36,554 nucleotides of DNA from Obelidium mucronatum (lineage: Eukaryota > Chytridiomycota > Chytridiomycetes > Chytridiales > Chytriomycetaceae). Shown here piece by piece: positions 10,501 to 21,173 of this stretch (the first letter of the stretch is position 1; each line of letters opens with the position of its first letter). The position numbers and the translations under genes were made by a program. The notes under the pieces are model-generated. The model did no database searches and was not told the origin of the DNA. It was given only the letters and a program-made list of their open reading frames with translations. The stretch lies in contig JAIVFH010000269.1 of the NCBI GenBank assembly GCA_025765595.1, positions 1 through 36,554 on the forward strand, read 5' to 3'.

Positions 10501-11548
10501 CAATAGCTTCTCCATCCACATTAATGACCGGAGATCCTGAACTGCCTCCTGATGTCATTGACGCGGCCTGGTAGTAAAAGGTATTCCAGTCTAAAAATAA
10601 ATCAGAAAAAGCCAGTTGATTTGGACAAAAGTCTTCAACTGAAACCATTATATTTTCCAGCTCCATAGAACGGTGCTTTTCGGTCCAAACGAGCCAATGT
10701 CCCACTCAAGATACTCAGTCTTTCCCCGCTATCGTTACCCACCTGTCAACCGACGCAAAAAAAAGCAGTCATTTCAAGTGCAAACCGCAACTGTATGAAT
10801 CACAAACGCACCACTCGAACGTCAACCCCAACGCGAACTTTTTCTGGATCAACAACCAAAGGGATTTCCACAATATCTATAGCAAGAATACGAGCAAGAT
10901 ATTTAAAAAAAATGCATTCTCCGTAAATCGAGAATCCAAATACCCATGTATTTGATGTCCTCAGGGTTAAACTGGAAGAATCCAAAATCATGGACCGGGT
11001 CTCGATAGATTGGAACAAGCTTAATTTCTTCTTTTGATTGATTAAAGATCCCTTCGGCCAGAATTGGGCCCGGATGAACGACATGGCGGTTTGACAGAAT
11101 AATCTATCGATGGGGAGTAGTTGTTGAAGAAGTGTGAGTTCCAGCGCCGACCCAAGTTAAAAACCCAACAAGCAAGTAAATCGTAACTCCTCTCTTTTTG
11201 TCCACAACAAAACCCGATGCTTGAGAGCTCTTTTGCGAATCGGTATCTGAACAGGAAACAAAAGGGTCAGAAGCCACCAACCAAAACAACACCAAAAGAG
11301 GAAAAAGAAAAGGAAACCAAATGCTCGAACGACAATCATTTTGATGGACACAATTGCTGGGATGATGCGCGTGAGAGTTTGCTCCCACTGTTTGGCTGAG
11401 TGCTGCTGTGATGGCCCGAGGAGGTCTCCGGGCGAATCCTGATTGAAATTTGAATCTACGCAGTTAGAAGAGGGAAAGTCGGGGAAAGAGGGTTGTGTTG
11501 TTTAACCATCGGAAGGTCCGAGTCAACTTCATCGGATTCAATTTCCAT
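7587..11548 (-). CDS. NMA111: Nma111-type large HtrA-like serine protease with PDZ domains
   Basis: Multi-exon minus-strand gene starting with ATG at 11548 ([14 protein letters not shown]). The N-terminal trypsin-like domain shows the catalytic residues in order: His in [13 protein letters not shown] (near 11070), Asp in [13 protein letters not shown], and Ser in [15 protein letters not shown] (near 10520). Later exons carry PDZ-type and degenerate protease segments (for example [29 protein letters not shown] and [20 protein letters not shown]). The gene ends in [11 protein letters not shown] at 7587. Domain order and extent match fungal Nma111, a nuclear pro-apoptotic HtrA-family protease of roughly 1000 residues with two protease-PDZ halves, only the first catalytic. 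I checked the junctions of the first five exons, and they splice in frame. The internal exon count is not fully resolved. It shares a 270-base divergent promoter with the formin. Confidence 0.9.
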
Positions 11549-11818
11549 CTTTTTGATTTGTTGAGTAATTGGCTGTATTGGTTATTGGACTTTGAACGCG
11601 TGTTGTCTTAGGTCACACTAGCAAATAGAGTCTTACTTTTGGTTTATTTAATTTAATTATGCTTGAAGTACGCTCAATGTGAAGAGGCAATAAAGAGTGT
11701 CATTGTTCCACTTTTTTCATTGCTGTAGAAGGGAGACACTCAAACCATCAAATCACCACTCAGTCTGAGGGAAACAAAATACGCTTCTCTCCACTGCTTG
11801 ATTGCCGAAAGAGCCGCA

Positions 11819-14800
11819 ATGAATCGAAACTTGAAAGTGCCAATGCTCACTCCCGATGCGCTTTTCCCTCTCGATCACAGGAGGTCTTTGACTCCAGCAA
11901 CCTCATCAGCTGCTTCAGCATCTTCAGCGTCAACTGCTTCATCATCGCTAGCGCAGCAGTCAATATCAAAGCTGAAGCAACTCGTGGCAACGCTCGATGT
12001 TTCTCGAATCACGGATAGAGTCATTGCCTGTGGTCTTCCGTGGCAAAAGCCTAGCGATCCAAAGAACCATCGAAACAATGTCAGGGATTTGGGTCTTTTT
12101 CTGAAGGGGCGATATCGCGATCGATTCATGGTCTTCAATTTGACTGGTACTCTTTTTCACTCACACACTCAGCCCACTGTATACGATAGTTTTATTCATC
12201 AAAAACCTGTTGAAAAATAGGCGATACATCTCTAGGGGAATTATGACTCTTCCTTCCTCGGCCATCAGGTGGTTTCTTTTCGGACTCTCTAAAGCATACC
12301 AACTGTCCCTCAAGACGTTATTTGATATTTCACGGGCAATGCATGCATGGATTACACTGCCACCCTGAAAACGTCTGTATCGTACACTGCACTAATGGAG
12401 TTGGAAGGACTGGATTGGCTGTCGCAGCATATCTCCGTTTCTCCTGACACATTTTCAGACGCATCGGTAAAACCAATGTTTGCCATGATACACCAATTGC
12501 TTTCTAAACATTATTTAACAGACTGCTTTCGAATATTTCATATCCCGTCGAACCCCCTACCTGATCCAAACCTGGCCGTCTGTTTCGATGAGGAGATACA
12601 TTCAATACATCAACAACACAATCCTCGTCAATGGATCCCTTCCCACTCAGTACCCTCTTCTCCTAGATTGCATTGTTCTCAACTCTATTCCTGACTTTGA
12701 TGACTATGGATCTTGTAGACCGGGTATTGAACTGTATCAGAACCGGAAATTGGTATATAGTCGCGTGTATTCCAGGTTCACTGATGGTCAGCAAGAGAAG
12801 GAGGTATCGGAATCTCTGTAGATGAGGAAAACGACTCTGTGGTCTTCCAGTTTTCTGATCCCGAGACTGGTGAGTTTCCAAACCGAATTTGACACAAAGT
12901 CCATTTTTCGCTAATATTTGTTTCAGGGGATGGTGCTTTACTGTTGGATCGAGATATTCAACTTCGAATTTTTCATTGCGCCGATGCAGACGATGGAGTC
13001 AGCGAAGCCACACAAGTTGTGACAATGGTCAACTTTTCATTCCACACTGGATTCATGCCTGCTGGGTTTATCCGAGTCGCTGCTCGGGATTTGGACCTAT
13101 CTCGCAGAGATGTAGAAGAGGGGAGATTTGGCGCTGGATTTAGTATGGATTTAGTGTTTGACGAATCAACTGGCATCAAGTATACCGCCAAAGGCGAGGA
13201 GGAGAAAGCGATTTCATACACAAAGAATTTGGACAAGAACCAAAACAAGTGTTTGGCGCGTCTTATTAGTTACCATATTGTTAAAGTGGATGAGAGAATG
13301 ATGAAGGGATTGGAAGGAATGGGAATTTCCAGGCTATTTGGTGAGTACTATTTGCCTTTTCGGGAATTATCTTGTCTTTCTTTCCAACTGATTCAATGTA
13401 CGTATTTTGAAGCATGCATTGCTCTCCAAAAGACAAACAACGATATCAAAATGGCATATGACTATTACAAATCAGTGCTTGCCCCACCCCCACCTCCAGC
13501 ACCAAGCCCACCACCCCCTCGAGCAATCTCTCCGCCCTCTTCCATTACCACAAACGAGGCGCCATCCACACGCCGACCACCTCCCACAGTCGCTGATTTG
13601 CGGCAACAAACACAACGAGGCCAGAGTCTCAATCGCGATCGAAGTCCTTCCCAAAATATGCGCAACCTACCTCCACCGCCCGCCATTCTCTCTCGCAAGC
13701 AGTCAAACGCGTCTAGCGACGGTGGATTCGGCAGCGACACCTCATCAACAACATCAGGCGTCCGTAACTTCAATCCAGCGTCTGGAAAACCTTCTTCAAA
13801 AAAGCGCAGATATTGCATTCACATCATCCAGCACCAACCTTCATCGAATCACCGCCCTCGCCCACCTCGAACTGCAATGTCCGAAGAAGACCGCGCCGCA
13901 GGAAGATCTCCTTAATCAGCTGAAAGAGCGCAGAGCCCGTATGGGAAGCAATGACCCTCATCCAGGAGGAGTAAGAATGCAACAAACCGACAAGCGCTCC
14001 TTCCTAGTGGACTCAGAAATATTACAACTGTCAATGCAACCAATCGACCTCGCGAATCCTCACTAAGTGACAGCACTTCACCTCGTCTTTACTCCGAACC
14101 GCCTGGATCGCTTCACGCACAAAAAACAATCACTAACTCCTCGAATGCAGAACCAACACCACCGGAAGACTTTGATTTGGATTACTTGGACATGTATTCC
14201 GATTTGATTCCAAAGTCGTCAACTCCAGAACCCAAAACAACAACCATCCTCAGTTACTCATACCCAGGCAAACGTAATTCCACAAACCGCGACCTCCACT
14301 CCTGCTCCACCACCTCCACCACCAGAACCATCAGACTCTCAACTCGCCAATGAGCTCACTTCAAAATCACAGTCGCTGACTAAACTCCGAGAGAGCGAAA
14401 CAAAACGAAAGTCTGTGGCTCTCAAGAAACGGCAGACTCTTCATTGGAAGGATATTGAAAACGATGCTTTGGATTTGGCACCTGATCAGCAACCTGCTGG
14501 AAATGCGGCGCAGTCAAAGCGGAAAACATTGGGGAGAGATGGAAAGGAAGTGCAAGTCAAAAAGTTTGAAGGTGATTTTAGTAACCCTGACCACACTTTA
14601 CGCATCATACTTTACTAACGATAATTCATCTTTTTTCAGAACTCTTTTGTTTCGTCCCAAGCACTGAAAAGGGTTCATCAAAGCTCGTTCAAAAAGCACA
14701 ATTTACAACCCTCCTCGACTTCCGTCGGGCTAATGTGATTGCCATCGGAATGTCCCGATTCACCCGTCGTAACCTAACTGGTTCCCAACTCGCTGGCTTC

Positions 14801-16474
14801 GTCAATAACCTAGACACAACCAAAATCACTGTCGAAGACTTGATTCAAATGAAACAACTAATCCCTACCGAATACGAAGCCCAAATCCTGAATGATTACC
14901 ACAACTCCCCACGTCCCGCCACAGCATTACCTCTTGCCCCTGCGGAAACCTTCATGATTGATTTAATTCGTTCCGATCTGGACATCGGACAGCATGTGGA
15001 TGCGTTCTTGTTTTTATTGCAGCTTCCACAGGAATCGCAGGATATTATTTCGAATCTTACGGCCATGACGCAAATGTGTACGCAGTTGCAGACTTCCTCG
15101 GATTTGAAAGTGATTTTGAGGACGGTTTATCAGTTGGGACAGATGACGAACCAGGATTTGGGAGGTGGGAATGCTAGTTTCAGGCCTTGGATGGGGAAAG
15201 AGGCGAAAGCGATTGGGTTCAGGCTGGATGGTCTTGCGCGGTTGAAGGACGTTAAAAGTGCGGATGGAAACTGGAGTTTGATGTCTCTGTTGGTGGATTT
15301 GGTTAACAAGAATCGACCTGATGTGAGTTTAATCCATGAAATATTGTCCATCTGGATTATTTTCCATTGACCCATCACACTGTTTTTTTCTCCTGTAAAG
15401 GTACTCGACTTCACCCTCAAATTCCACAACCTCAAAAGAATCCGCCAAATCGACCTCCGAGCACTCATGGCCCACTTGATCAACCTAGAAACCACACTCG
15501 CCACCCTCCAAAATTATCGCTACAAAAACCCACAATTCCTTTCTCTCCTTAAACCCCGTCTCACGCAATCACACACTGACCTAACAACCCTCCGAACCCA
15601 TTTCACAATCCTCCATTCGGCATGGCTCGAAACATGCGCCTATTTCGCCGAAGACCCCGAGGAATACATTCCAATCCCAGAACTCTTTGCAATCGTCCAA
15701 CAGAACCCAGACCCCAACTTCCACATCAAAACCGCCAACACTGTCGTGGACGACACAAGAAAACCAGTGACACACATCTTCACAGCCATGCACGTTTTTC
15801 TTTTTGGGTTCGAGGATTCCGTCAAGGAGAACCGACGGAAAGTGGAAGAGGAAGCGAAACGGCTGATTCGTGAGGCCAGAGAGAATGAAGAACGGAGGAG
15901 GAGGGAAGAAGCGCGGGCAATCAAGGAAGGAAGGATCCCAGCACCTGTGCCGGTGAAGAGGCCAAGTCCGTTGAGCCCGAATATTCCTGATTCGATGGGT
16001 AGTCCTGTTGGGGGTAGTTTTGGATCCCTCAATGATGAAGATGTTGGAATGTCCTCAACGTCTTCAAGAAACGTTAATGCCATGAAGAATCGGGCGAGCA
16101 TGATGTTGCTGCAACGTAAAGAGGGCGAGGCGCAGGAAATGCTGCAACGCTTCAATACGTTGACAAGAACCACGATAATGACGGATCAAGAACTACAAGA
16201 ACGAGCTGAAACTCTGGAGGATGAGTTTGTGATGGCTGAAGATGACGATGGTGCTGGAAGTGAAGCTGGTAACTCAAGCAGCAATGGGTATGCAGGAAGT
16301 GACGGGTACGCCAAAGAAAACCACCGGGACTCTTTTCAAAGCGTAATGAGTGCGTATCCTACTGCCGGCGGTGGGGCTTCCGGGGGAGATGGCGGTGCCT
16401 TGGAGACTCCAGACGGACGAAAAATATGTCAAGAGTGTTTTATTCCAGCAGACGAATGCTACTGCAACTGGTAG
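11819..16474 (+). CDS. Formin with N-terminal PTEN-like phosphatase/C2 region, FH1 and FH2
   Basis: The N-terminus has a PTEN/tensin-like region: ITDRVIACGLPW, then FDISRAMHAW, then P-loop VHCTNGVGRTG with CX5R intact. It continues into a tensin-like segment (MRRYIQYINN; CRPGIELYQNRKLVYS) and a C2-like part (DIQLRIFHC). A UBA-like helix (ACIALQKTNNDIKMAY), proline tracts (FH1) and a full FH2 domain follow. FH2 exons run to 14571, then 14640-15322 and 15401-16474, and all read cleanly. FH2 dimers nucleate and elongate actin filaments. The C-terminus has an acidic coil and a Cys-rich end (CQECFIPADECYC). Between 12350 and 14240 at least six 1-base frame breaks split the PTEN/C2 and FH1 parts: near 12360, 12440, 12808, 13800, 14033 and 14230. 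ATG 11819 was chosen; MNRNL follows. Confidence 0.8.
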
Positions 16475-16584
16475 AAGAAGATATTGTCAATTTATTAAGA
16501 CCCTCCCATGAGATAAAATACAGTTATTCCTGAATGAATCCCACGTGTTGAAATCGAGTTTCAAAAAAAAGAAATCAACGAAAA

Positions 16585-18173
16585 ATGAGCTCTCGAATTT
16601 CAGCAATTGCCCAACACTTGGCGCCACCAACAGCTGCTCCAGCCTCATCGGGCTCAAAGTCGTGTCTTGGTAGATTTTTATTCTTTGTATTTTGTTGCTG
16701 TTTGTGCTTTTCAATCTGAGTCGGTGTATCAACTGCCAGCCAAGGCACCAAAGAGCCCCGATGACGTTGTCATCATCGAAGCCATCCGCTCTCCTCTCTG
16801 CAAGGGAGGAAAGGGCGCCTTTAAGGAAACCCACCCAGAATATATCATGGGAGAAGTGTTCAAGGTAGCGAAGCAAACAACCCTGATTCCATTGTCTTCT
16901 GACACCCTTCATTACGAACAAAAAACAAATCAACAAATAGGCTCTTATTAAGAAGACTGGAATCGAACCCGGCATTGTCCAGGATATTCAGGTCGGGAAT
17001 GTATTGATGCCTGGAGCTGGAGTGACCACAGCAAGAATGGCGGCTTTGTATGGGTAGGTCTATTCATCCCTCTAAATTGCTTTTCGCTGCCGGTATTTGT
17101 ATCTTTTCACGTTAAAAAACGCGTTCTTTGTAGAGGTTTCCCCAACTCTGTCCCAGCTGCGGCTGTCAACCGCCAATGCTCTTCCGGTCTCGCCACTGTT
17201 GGAAGCATCGCCGCCGCCATTAAAGCCGGATTCATTGATATTGGTATCGGTGCTGGTGTTGAGTCAATGTCAATGTAGATATCAATTCCTTTTTCTCTTT
17301 CTTTGGATACGATTGATTTATTTATCTTTCCTTAGGTACTACGGCCTAGGAGCTATGCCAACAGATCTTTCCCCACAGGTTATGGCCTACGGGCCCGCTG
17401 CCGATGTTATGGTATACCGGAATTATAACTAGCGCAACGATTAAAAAAGTCATTGCCCAGATTCCAATGGGAACCACTTCAGAAAACGTGGCTGAACAAT
17501 TCGGAGTCACTCGCGCAGAACAAGACGCGTTCGCCCTCCGCTCTCATACACTCTTGCCGCCAAGGCCGCCAAAGAAGGCCTTTTTGCGGAAGAAATCGCC
17601 CCAATCAAACTCGCCGATGGAACCGTTGTCGCTGCCGACGACGGAATCAGAGTTCCTACTGCAGAACTCTTGGCAAAGTTGAAGCCAGCCTTCAAGAAGG
17701 ATGGCACCTCGACCGCGGGTAACTCTTCTCAAGTCACTGACGGCGCTGCCGCAGTTCTCCTTTGTCGCCGTTCCTACGCTGAAAAAAAGGGATTGAAGCC
17801 AATCGCCCGATTCCTTGGATTCACAGCCGTTGGGTGCCCACCTTCGATTATGGGGATTGGTCCCGCCTTGGCCATCCCACAGCTTTTGACCCAAACAGGT
17901 CTTGCCATCAACGATATCGGAATCTGGGAAATCAATGAAGCCTTCGCGTCCCAGGCGGTGTATTGCGTCAAGAAGCTTGGGATTAATGTCGAGAAGGTGA
18001 ATCCAAAAGGTGGTGCGATTGCCTTTGGCCACCCTATGGGAGCCACCGGCGCCCGGCAAATTGCGACGTTGTTGCCAGAACTAAGAAGACGTAAGGAAAA
18101 GTTTGGAGTCATCAGTATGTGCGTTGGTATTGGAATGGGCGTCGCCGCGTTGGTGGAGAATGAAGTCTTGTAG
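16585..18173 (+). CDS. POT1: Peroxisomal 3-ketoacyl-CoA thiolase with PTS2
   Basis: It catalyses the last step of peroxisomal beta-oxidation, thiolytic cleavage of 3-ketoacyl-CoA. Six exons: 16585-16669, 16740-16864, 16941-17053, 17134-17274, 17336-17411 and 17461-18173. The N-terminus carries RISAIAQHL, a perfect PTS2 import signal. Catalytic features are the nucleophile Cys in NRQCSSGLA, NEAFASQ, the His in AFGHPMGATGAR, and the second Cys in SMCVGIGMG. Family blocks such as IPMGTTSENVAEQFG and STAGNSSQVTDGAAA are present. The exon total is 2 nt over a multiple of three. The frame changes near 17550, where CTCT sits between RSH and AAKAAKEG, consistent with a 2-base duplication or assembly error. 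Corrected length would be about 416 residues, close to the family norm. Confidence 0.9.
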
Positions 18174-18510
18174 CAACCTTACTTCTTAAAGTAGCAACCG
18201 AAGTATTCACCTAAAATATAATGCCGTATCAACCTTGAAATTTCCATGTTTTTGAAAACTCGACATTCCTACTTTTCCAAAACCACCAGTTGTCAAAAGC
18301 TTAAATATATAATTCAAACTCGGGACAATAAAAAGAACAAGTCAACTGAATTATTTCAGGTCGTTTATTAAAGAATTTAGTTTCTCGTGGATATCCAAGC
18401 ATTCACCGTTTTGTAACTCGTCGTAACTCTTGTCGCCAATATCGTGACTCGGATATTACGTACTCTGGATGTGCTCTATCATCATTTTTATTCCGTGTTC
18501 AATCCTCCAT
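18174..18510. other. Intergenic region between convergent genes
   Basis: The 337 bases lie between the thiolase stop (+) and the F-box/LRR stop (-). It is AT-rich with several short frames and no recognisable domain or RNA. It probably holds the two 3' untranslated regions. Confidence 0.5.
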
Positions 18511-19513
18511 TTATAATTTTAATGTTGGACAATCGAAACTGCAAGTAACATTGGTATTCCCTTGTACGTCAAAATACTTCAAATACTTTAACGCCTGTAC
18601 TTCCGACGGGATTTCTCCGGTCAGCATGTTATTTCCCAAGTATATATGCGTGAGGGTCTCGATTGCCAAAGACGTCGGTATATCACCAGTCAGCTGGTTC
18701 GAGTGCAGGTACAGAGTTTTCAGATTTTTCAACCTCCCCATAGATTCAGGAATTTCACCAGTGAGTTTGTTCGAGCTCAAATCAAGAGTTGTTAAGGCAT
18801 GCATATCACCAATCCACGATGGAATGGGGCCATGGAGTTGATTCCTACCCAAGTTAAGGTTTTGTAGACAAAGGAGAGTCGCCAAAGCATCTGGTATCGT
18901 TCCAGACAAACAATTTGTATTCAAATTGAGCTCACATAGATGAGCCATCCTTCCAATTTCATCCGGAATCGTTCCAGAGAGGGTGTTGCAGCATAAAGAG
19001 AGACGCTCCAAAGACGGCAATCTTCCAATCTCTTTCGGAATCGATGCCGTGACACAGGTGATAACGAGCTCGATAACAGCCTCCAGACATTCAATGGCTG
19101 CGGGGATACTCATGTTGTCACAGAGATTCTTTGCATCTTCAAAGTCCCAAATTAGGTATGGCCGCGCCTTTAAGAATTCACGAGCGAATGCGTATTGAAA
19201 CTGTGGCGGGGATCTCATAAACATCAAGCGGCGGGTTATCAGGTCCATCCAGTCATTGTGTTCCTGCTGTAACCTCGCATTCTGTGCCTCTTCATCTTCA
19301 TCCCTATATAGATAAGCTTCATCGCTCTCCACATCGAAGCTATCTTCGATGGTCTCAAGGTCTTTTCGATGAAAGGATATGCTTCGTTTTGCATAGTGAG
19401 CTGTACATAACACAGCATCAAAGAGTTTTGAAACTCGGCGAAACGTGAATACTTTTCGAGGTGAAATCCAAAGAAGAATTTCAGTCAGAAGTTCGTTCGG
19501 GATGGGATTTCAT
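18511..19513 (-). CDS. F-box/LRR protein with plant-type LRRs
   Basis: The C-terminal half has about seven leucine-rich repeats of the plant-specific type, for example LTTLDLSSNKLTGEIPESMG and LCELNLNTNCLSGTIPDAL, ending in a short cap (CSFDCPTLKL). Ahead of them is a helical region. The N-terminus has an F-box-like segment: ELLTEILLWISPRKVFTFRR, then VSKLFDAVL. This agrees with the family member at 28148. The F-box segment is in frame with the repeats, but the nearest ATG (19511-19513, MKS) is one base out of frame across the CCC near 19503. A small indel is therefore likely; otherwise translation would begin at an internal Met and lose the F-box. By analogy it could be an SCF ubiquitin-ligase substrate adaptor. 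Confidence 0.75.
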
Positions 19514-19561
19514 TGTGTTTTTCCCATCAATTTATTAGAGCCTCATCGTCAACTCAAACCA

Positions 19562-20880
19562 ATGCCTGTGTCTCAAGAACTTCCCACAGATCTTCCCCCA
19601 TCTGTAAAGATCCCTTTGAATGACATCATGACAATTGCCGCTCTACCGGAGCAGGTTCCAGTTTCAGCCCGCCACAGCATAAACAACCACCACTCTGAAC
19701 ATTGGATCGATGTCCTCAGAATCCAAGTTTCGATTATCCCGTCAATCTTTTATCTATTAGTCGTCGTGTCACTTTGGTCTGCCCTTGTGTGTATCTTCAC
19801 ACTTGTGCCTGCTGTCAACTTTTTGAACGGACTACCACCATATAACGCTGGATACACAACCGTCGTTGGAGTTGTTTTGTCTCTCTTGCTTGGTTTCAGG
19901 CTTAATACCGCATAGTTGAGTTTGCCAGACCATTGGTTGGATTCGTCATTATATCTGAATCTAATTTCACAGCGACCGCTTCTGGGAAGGACGCAAACTC
20001 TGGAGTTCTATACATTTTCATACATTCAATCTCGCCCGTTTGATTCGAGTGACAGTGAAGAGTATGTATTCGCTTGTCTGCTACAGATTGTGACTGAATT
20101 TTCCGATTGACAGCTTCCACTGAACTGGAAGAAGAAACCCAACAATCAGCAATCAAACTCCTTTCTGGCTTTTCGCATGCAGTCAAACACCGTCTCCGCG
20201 AAGAATATCATGCAGTTTACCCAGACCTTGTACCTCATATTGACCACATGCCAAAAGTCATTCGCAAGTCTCCTTCAATGTTGACTGCCTCATCTAAGTC
20301 ATCTCACAACCACCCTCCCATCACGAAAAATATCCCTCTTGACATTCTCACACATATACAAGCATACCTAAATTCCCATGGCCAAACGGCACCACCACTC
20401 TGCAACACCATCAGCGCCCTCGTTGAGCAATTCACCCAATTGGAGAGAATTGAATCCACCCCGCTTCCAGCTGCATATTCAATCACTCTTCGCCAAGTCA
20501 TGTTCCTCTACCTCATCGCGATCCCATTCCAACTCGTTCCCGTCCTCAAGTGGTTCACAATCCCTGTCACATTCTTTGCCGCTTTCGTTATGATGGGAGT
20601 TTTTGAAATTAGTGTCAAGATTGAAAACCCTTTCGGTTACTATCTGCACGACTTGCCAGTGGATTCGTATTGCACCGCAATTCAAAGGAGCTTGGAACAT
20701 GCTGGGAGGTTCGAGAGGACAGGTGTGGATCGGGATTTGAAGTGGGGAAATACTTATGGAATTCACGAATCCAACTTTCATGTGGATCATGGCGGTGTTG
20801 CGAATAGTGTTGCGCATATCGAAAAGAAGGAATTCGCCAACCGGAAGCGGCGAGCTTTCTTTTCGCGCATGCGGGACTAA
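19562..20880 (+). CDS. Bestrophin/UPF0187-type anion channel protein
   Basis: Three exons, 19562-19914, 19973-20061 and 20114-20880, total 1209 nt and splice in phase to 402 residues. The signature LGFRLNTAYDRFWEGRKLW spans the first junction and is typical of the bestrophin/UPF0187 (YneE) membrane family, which forms pentameric chloride or other anion channels. Hydrophobic segments occur near residues 60-90 (SIFYLLVVVSLWSALVCIF) and 95-115, and again near FLYLIAIPFQLVPVLKWF and TFFAAFVMMGVFEI. The block KIENPFGYYLHDLPVD matches the family's conserved region after the last membrane helix. The C-terminus is basic. An upstream ATG at 19502 is possible but would overlap the divergent gene's start. 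Fungal homologues are usually annotated for the plasma membrane or ER; location here is unknown. Confidence 0.85.
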
Positions 20881-21098
20881 GGCGGAGACCTCATCAAGAC
20901 AATAAAGTGCTTTCAGTCGATGTAGTTTATGGAGAATGTCTACTTGTATTCGAGAGCCTCCTTCGTCTTGTATTTATGGCTGCTAATTGGGAGAAACAAT
21001 TACCGGAAATTAATACGAGGCTTTTTATTCGGGGGGCACTTGCCAATTTCTCAAATCAGCTTGTAGAAAACCCAAATGCATGCCCTCCCAGCGAAACC

Positions 21099-21106
21099 TA
21101 TATAAA
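21099..21106 (+). promoter_or_regulatory. TATA box TATATAAA
   Basis: It is a perfect TATA element 75 bases upstream of the phosphate transporter ATG. The gap to the preceding gene is about 290 bases, and no other strong site was seen in it. I did not find a CACGTG Pho4-type site close by. Confidence 0.55.
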
Positions 21107-21173
21107 GCTGGAAACGTTTCTGTCCCAATCACTCTTCACTACTCTCATCTTTGTCTAAAACTACATTCCAAAG

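Noticed and set aside
16955..16985. Perfect B-box-like sequence GGTTCGATTCC on the minus strand, suggesting a tRNA gene
   Set aside because: It lies in thiolase exon 3 (coding TGIEPGI). No A box or foldable acceptor and anticodon arms are found at the right spacing.
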